NCBI RefSeq assembly: GCF_009707465.1
Contig: NZ_CP046120.1
Coordinates: 3,749,501 to 3,813,500 of the forward strand
Source of the DNA: Novosphingobium sp. Gsoil 351
GTDB lineage: Bacteria; Pseudomonadota; Alphaproteobacteria; Sphingomonadales; Sphingomonadaceae
Direction: 5' to 3'
DNA length: 64,000 nucleotides
Shown: piece by piece, positions 59,335 through 64,000 of the stretch
How the letters are laid out: the number at the start of each line of letters is the position of its first letter
Numbering within the stretch: the stretch's first letter is position 1
Translations under genes and position numbers: made by a program
Notes under the pieces: model-generated
What the model was told of the DNA's origin: nothing
What the model saw: only the letters and a program-made list of their open reading frames with translations
Databases searched by the model: none

Positions 59335-60405
59335 TATTTTTGGCGCAAGGGGTTCTCCCGTCCCTGTTCGCGGCGCGCTCTACAAACGCCGTGCCGCAGA
59401 GCGGCAAGGGGAAGCCTGGGCCGCGCAGGCGGTCGCGGAGCAGGTATGGCCAGCTTCGCGGGTCCAGCGGGCGATGCATGTCGAGGCGGAGCATCGCGCG
59501 CGCGCGCTCCATCCAGTCGCGCTTGTAGCCATCGTCGCCGCTGCCGAAGTCGATCGTACGGACCCCCGTCGCGGTCGATGACGTGGGCGAACAGTGCGTG
59601 GCTGAGCAGGGTGCCGGGGAGTGGGCCTTGGCGTCTTCGACGTGGGCGAGCTTGTGTATGTAGGCGGTGCCGTTATCGACGGTCCACAGTTGAGCGGCGA
59701 CGGGGCGGCCGTCGATCCGCGCCACCCCCAACCGCAACGTGCCTGCCGCGCCTTCTTCCTCGGCAAGCGGCGGGAGAAACGCGGGGCTACCCTCCTCGGG
59801 CTTCCAGCTTTGCGCGTAAACCGCCTCGTAATCGGCCCACTCGGCGTTGATCGAAGCGGTCGACGATGTGCAATTCGGCCAGGCCTTTGGCGCCCTTGCG
59901 GCGAACGGTTTCGCGCAGACGCCCGGGGCGAGCGGCCCAGTATTCGGCGAAACTGCGCCCGGCGAGTTCGACCCGGTGGTTGACGTCGGCCTGCTCGGCG
60001 CGGACGTTCCAGCCCGCGGCGGCGGGCGGCGGCGGTGGGCTCGGCGTCCGCCTGGGCGAGCGGTTGAAGGGTGATCCGCCGGGCCTTGCGCGCCAGATCG
60101 CGGGTGAGGGCAGGGAGCAAGGCTTCGCCACCAGCGGCGAACACCGGGCGCGCCCAGAAGCTGTACCAGTTGCCGAGGCTGCGCAGATGCCCGCTGCCGG
60201 GCCGGTGCATCAGCGCCAGCGCACAACGCGCCTCGCCGTCGCTCGCCAGCGCCAGCAGCGGCTTCTCGTCCGGCAGGCACAGGTCGTTCAACGCGCTCCA
60301 CCACGCCAGCCGATCGAACGGCGCGTGCTGGTTCTCGCGGCCGAGCGCCTTGGTCCACGCCGCTTGCGCCCCGGCGGGATTAGCTAGATATTGGACGCTT
60401 GCCAT
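59335..60405 (-). CDS. XrtA/PEP-CTERM-associated FemAB/GNAT-like protein, frameshifted
   Basis: About 350 residues when restored. The N-terminal half (MASVQYLANPAGAQAAWTKAL, LRSLGNWYSFWARPVFAAGG, LARKARRITLQPL) and the C-terminal half (YEAVYAQSWKPEEGSPAFL, LRLGVARIDGRPVAAQLWTVDNGTAY, DFGSGDDGYKRDWM) fit the FemAB-like proteins found in exosortase A loci, which transfer an acyl or aminoacyl group. It starts at the ATG at 60405, divergent from the ligase arm. About three frame changes. Its end near 59335 is approximate. Confidence 0.75.
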
Positions 60406-60431
60406 TAGCCGCGCCTCGTCATCGTCCTTCC

Positions 60432-61967
60432 TTACCGGGCAGCCTGATCATCGAAGCCGTTCCGCCCGCGCTGCCACTCGATCGTCTGGTGCTTCGCGGA
60501 GCGGCACCGATGCGCCCGCGCTGCTGCTGCGTTCGGGGCCTTTAAGCTATGAGGCCTTAAGAGCGGGTGTCGCGAAGCTAGCGGGCTGGTTAGGCACGGT
60601 CGTCCGTGAACCCGGCGCGCGTGTGGCCTGCTGGCTGCCGAAGACCGAGCTGGCCTGCCTGATGCCGCTTGCCGCGGCGCGGGCCGGACTGGTCTATGTG
60701 CCGATAAACCCGCTGCTCAAGCGCGCGCAAGTGGCGCATATCCTTGCGGACAGCGGGGCGATGTTGCTGATCGCCAATGCCGCGCGGCTGGCGACGCTCG
60801 AGCCGGGCGATCGCGCCGGAGCCGAGATGATCGACGAACGCGACGCCTGGGCGGGGGTGGAGGACGCGTCGCCGCTGGGCGATCCATCGCGCCACGATCC
60901 GGCGCAGCTAGCGCAGATTCTCTATACCAGCGGATCAACCGGCAAACCCAAGGGGGTGATGTTGAACCACGCCAACTTGTGGTTCGGCGCAGTCAGCGTG
61001 GCCACTTATCTCAAGCTGGCGCCGCACGATCGGCTTCTCGGAGTCATGCGCTGAGTTTCGATTACGGCCAAAATCAGCTACTTGGAGGGTGGTGCGTAGG
61101 TGCTTCGATAGCACCGCTCGATTACCTGACCCCGCGCGACGTGGTGAAGACGGTCGCCCGCGAGGCGCTGACGACGCTGGCGCGATCCCGCCGTTGTGGG
61201 TCCAGCTGCTCGAGCAGGATTGGGGCGATGCAGGAGCGACGCTGCGGCGGCTGACCAACACCGGCGGCGCGCTGACCGTCGATCTCGTCCGCAAAGTGCG
61301 CGCGCTTTCCCCAAGCCGATCTCTACGCGATGTATGGGCTGACCGAGGCATTCCGCTCGACTTACCTCGATCCGGCGCTGATCGACGCACCCGACTTCGA
61401 TCGGCACCGCGATCCCTTTGGCGGGAAGTGATGGTGGTGGCCGACGACGGAAGCGAAACCATCGCCGGCGAGGAAGGCGAACTGGTTCACGCCGGGCCGC
61501 TGGTCGCAAGGGTATTGGAAGACACCGAACGCACCGAACGCTTCCGCCCCGCACCGAGCGCGGTCGCGCCATGGGGGGGATCGCGGTGTGGTCGGGCGAT
61601 CGGGTGCGCGATGGCGACGGATTACTCCATTTTGCGGGGCGGCGCGATGCGATGATCAAGACTTCCGGGCAACCGGGTCAGCCCGCAGGAAGTCGAGGAC
61701 GCGGCGCTGGCCACCGGGCTGGTCGTAGAGGCGGTGGCGCTGGGTTTGCCCTGATGCCCGGCTGGGTCAGGCGATCCACCTCGTCGCGCGCGCCGCGCCG
61801 GGCGCGGACCCGGGAAAGCTTGCCCCCGGGCGCTCACCGCTGCCTTGCCCAATTTCGATGGTTCCCCCCAGGCGATCCACTGGGCGAGGCGATGCCGCTG
61901 AATCCCAACGGCAAAGGTCGATCGCGCGGCGCTTTCGCAGGAACTATCGCGGGACCGGGCGGCATGA
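60432..61967 (+). CDS. Acyl-CoA ligase (AMP-forming), exosortase A system-associated, frameshifted
   Basis: About 510 residues when restored. The adenylation motif ILYTSGSTGKPKGVMLNHANL is clear, then LSFDYGQNQLLG, the AMP site LYAMYGLTEAF and the C-terminal NPNGK Lys motif (AMPLNPNGK). The frame changes about six times, so the start is approximate and no in-frame ATG is visible; LIIEAVPPALPLDRL begins the conserved part. It stops at 61967, and the decarboxylase starts inside that stop (ATGA). It would activate a fatty or other acid for the acyl carrier protein. Divergent from the minus arm with only ~30 bases between. Confidence 0.78.
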
Positions 61968-63193
61968 GGCCGCTTGGCCCGATTCCCGACGGCTTCGCGG
62001 CGATCGACGGCGAGCTGGCATCGACGGACGCACCGCCGGATCGTAGGTCGCCGAGGCCGGGCGACACCCCGTTGTCGTCTATTCGCGTACGTTGGTGGGG
62101 GAGCGGGTGGCCCGGATGGTGACGCGCGATGCCCGGACGGTTGGCGATCCATTATGTGGTCAAAGCAAACCCTACGGCTCACTTCTCGAATTCATGTCAG
62201 GTCAAGTCGATGGCTTCGACATCGCCTCGGCGCCGGGCGAGTTGGCGATCGTCGCGGCGGCCGGGATCGACCCGGCGAGAGTCAGTTTCGCGGAGCCGGG
62301 CAAACGACGCGGAGCCCGCGGCGGCGATCACGGCCGGGATCACCATCAACCCCGAATCGCTCGCCGAGACGCATCGCGCGCCTGGCGATCGGCGAGCGCC
62401 TCGGCGAGCCGCCGCGGCTGGCGGCGCGGGTCAACCCGGACTTCGACCTGAAAGGGTCGGGCGCATGAAGATGGGCGGCGGCGCCAAACCGTTCCGGGGT
62501 TGACGCGGGAGAAAGTGCCGAAGTGATCCGGACCGTGCTTGCTTCAGGCGCGGAGTGTGGCGGGGCTTGCACATCTTTGCGGGGCAGTCAGGGCGCTCGA
62601 CGCCGCCGCGATCGTGAGACCCAGGCGCGCCCTGGCCTTGGCTGCGCGGTTGACTGAGCAAGTGGGCGCCCCGCTGCCAGCCTGCAATCTAGGCGGGGGT
62701 TCGGCATTCCCTACTTCCCGGGCGATACCGATCTCGATGTCGCAGTAGCATCGGGGCGGCGCTGGAGGATGAATTTTCGTCGCTGCCGCAAGTCCTCGTG
62801 GACACTGATTTTCTGCATCGAACTGGGTCGCTGGCTGGTCGGGCCGGCCGGGCCTATCTGACCCGGATCGTCGACCGCAAGCAAAGCCACGGCGAGGTGT
62901 TTCTCGTCACCGACGGCGGGCTGCCACCAGCTCGCCGCCAGCGGGAACTTCGGGCACGGTGGTCCGCCGCAACTATCCCGTCGCCATCGCCAGCCGGTTC
63001 GGCGCGCCGGTCGAAGAAGAGGCCAGCGTCGTCGGATGCCTGTGCACCCCACTCGACCGTCTGGCCGACAAGGCCGGCTTCCCGCGCGCCGAAGTCGGCG
63101 ATCTGGTCGCGGTGTTCTGTGCTGGGGCCTACGGCGACTGGCCAGCCCGGCGCAGTTCCTGGGACAGGGCCGGCACGAGAAATGCTACTCTGA
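61964..63193 (+). CDS. PLP-dependent decarboxylase, exosortase A system-associated, frameshifted
   Basis: A type III PLP enzyme related to diaminopimelate decarboxylase, about 405 residues when restored. RPLGPIPDGFAAIDGELA opens the protein, LAIHYVVKANP carries the PLP Lys, and DGFDIASAPGELAIVAAAG, RLAARVNPDFDLKGSG and CNLGGG follow. The C-terminal block runs from SVVGCLCTPLDRLADK, where the active-site Cys-like region lies, to the stop after REMLL. About eight frame changes occur over 1.2 kb. The start overlaps the ligase stop as ATGA. In exosortase A loci it is thought to supply an amine, perhaps for a lipid or polymer, but the substrate is unproven. Confidence 0.78.
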
Positions 63194-63348
63194 CGGGGGA
63201 ATAACCCTCCTCGCCGTCGCCGATCCAGACAGCCAACAAGGCTAACGGTATCTTCACCACTTCTGGGCATATCAAGAGGTTGAAACGGTGGCTGGCGGAC
63301 CGCGGGTTCTGCGGGGCGCCGGCGTGCGCCTGACGAGGGACCTTGTCG

Positions 63349-63984
63349 ATGAATTGCTTCGTTTTGCTGCCGGTTTGGCACAGTCTGGCGCTGGGCGGGT
63401 GCGCGGGCGCGTCCGCCGGACCCCAGCTCCCCCGCCGCATTCGTCGCGACGCAGTAGGGCCCGGGCGAGGAATATGTGATCGGCCCGCTCGACGAATTGA
63501 CCGTACTTCGTCTGGCGCAACCCCCGGAGCTGGGCGCCAAACGCGTCCAGGTCCGCCCCCTGACGGGCGCATCACCACGCCGCTGATCACCGACATGCCC
63601 GCGGTGGGCAAGACTCCGTCGATGCTGGCCGAGGACGTCAAGCTCAAGCTTTCGCAGCATTCATCCAGGATCCGATCGTCTCGATCATCGTCAACAAGTT
63701 CGCGGGGACGTTCAGCCAGCAGGTCCGCGTCGTCGGCGCCTACCGAAAAGCCTGCCTCGCTCCCGCGTTCCGCGCCAACATGACGCTGCTCGACGCGATG
63801 ACGCGGTCGGCGGGCTCAGCGAATACGCTGCGGGCAACCGCGCTCGCCTGATCTGCTGACCGTGATACCGGCAAGCAGACGGGAAATACGCCGCGCATCG
63901 CCGACCCGCTCAAGAAGGGTACCAGCAAGGCCACGTCGGGCTGCCGGGCGATGTGGATCATCATCCCCGAGAGCACCTTTTTGA
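63349..63984 (+). CDS. XrtA/PEP-CTERM-associated exopolysaccharide export lipoprotein, frameshifted
   Basis: An outer-membrane polysaccharide export protein (Wza/EpsA-like), about 210 residues. The signal has lipobox LGGC, then CAGASAGPQLPPAAF. The Poly_export domain reads YVIGPLDELTVFVW and VRPDGRITTPLITDMPAVGKTPSMLAEDVKLKLS, followed by IQDPIVSIIVNKFAGTFSQQVRVVG and ending IIIPESTF. Several frame changes are needed. The ATG at 63349 follows GAGGGA. In full loci, tyrosine kinase and polymerase genes follow, beyond this window. Confidence 0.75.
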
Positions 63985-64000
63985 GCGCTGGGCCGACGAT

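Overview
The window is high-GC, gene-dense DNA from an alphaproteobacterium, most likely a member of the Sphingomonadales. This rests on the family mix rather than any marker gene: DUF11 surface proteins, an exosortase-A (XrtA) export locus, serC-serA, hisZ, a hemC-hemD-mitofilin/HemX-like cluster, tsaD-gpsA and DUF3617 lipoproteins. No rRNA is present. The single tRNA is tRNA-Thr(TGT). Several genes carry single-base frameshifts, mostly in short homopolymers, and the density rises steeply after about 56.8 kb. Because these hit housekeeping genes (serC, serA, trxB), I read most of them as sequence errors and give the reconstructed gene spans.

Layout. 1-5841 (minus): four-gene operon of secreted DUF11-type surface proteins; the last gene runs off the window. 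6138-9220 (minus): an SDR plus two acyl-CoA dehydrogenases, with a 2-hydroxychromene-2-carboxylate isomerase-like gene (plus) beside them, which looks like a small degradation module. 9931-22691: a 12.8-kb integrative element inserted in the 3' end of tRNA-Thr. It is bounded by 20-bp direct repeats and carries a P4-type integrase, an AlpA-like regulator coupled to a RepA-like ATPase, phage-like small genes with an M15-peptidase-like protein, a single-chain MmeI-like restriction-modification enzyme and a KAP-type P-loop ATPase. This is a candidate phage-satellite-like defence island and the most interesting part of the window.

22.7-40.2 kb is core chromosome: a DUF429-like protein, rarA, a PadR regulator, a membrane protein, the haem genes, tsaD-gpsA-flippase, a vWA lipoprotein, an HhH protein, uvrB, a PQQ-type sugar dehydrogenase and a DUF3617 lipoprotein. 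40.2-45.2 kb holds an alpha/beta hydrolase and the Anbu-proteasome gene set (ATP-grasp, alpha-E, transglutaminase, Anbu). 45.3-57.6 kb holds two regulators, serC-serA-hisZ, argG, several hydrolases, a tyrosine phosphatase and trxB. Between a secreted esterase and argG lies an 850-bp non-coding stretch with a 72-bp tandem repeat and clustered DnaA-box-like sequences.

57.6-64 kb is an XrtA/PEP-CTERM-associated exopolysaccharide locus in two divergent arms. The minus arm carries hydrolase 1, hydrolase 2, an acyl carrier protein and a FemAB/GNAT-like protein. The plus arm carries an acyl-CoA ligase, a PLP decarboxylase and an export lipoprotein. All seven reading frames are broken by apparent indels.
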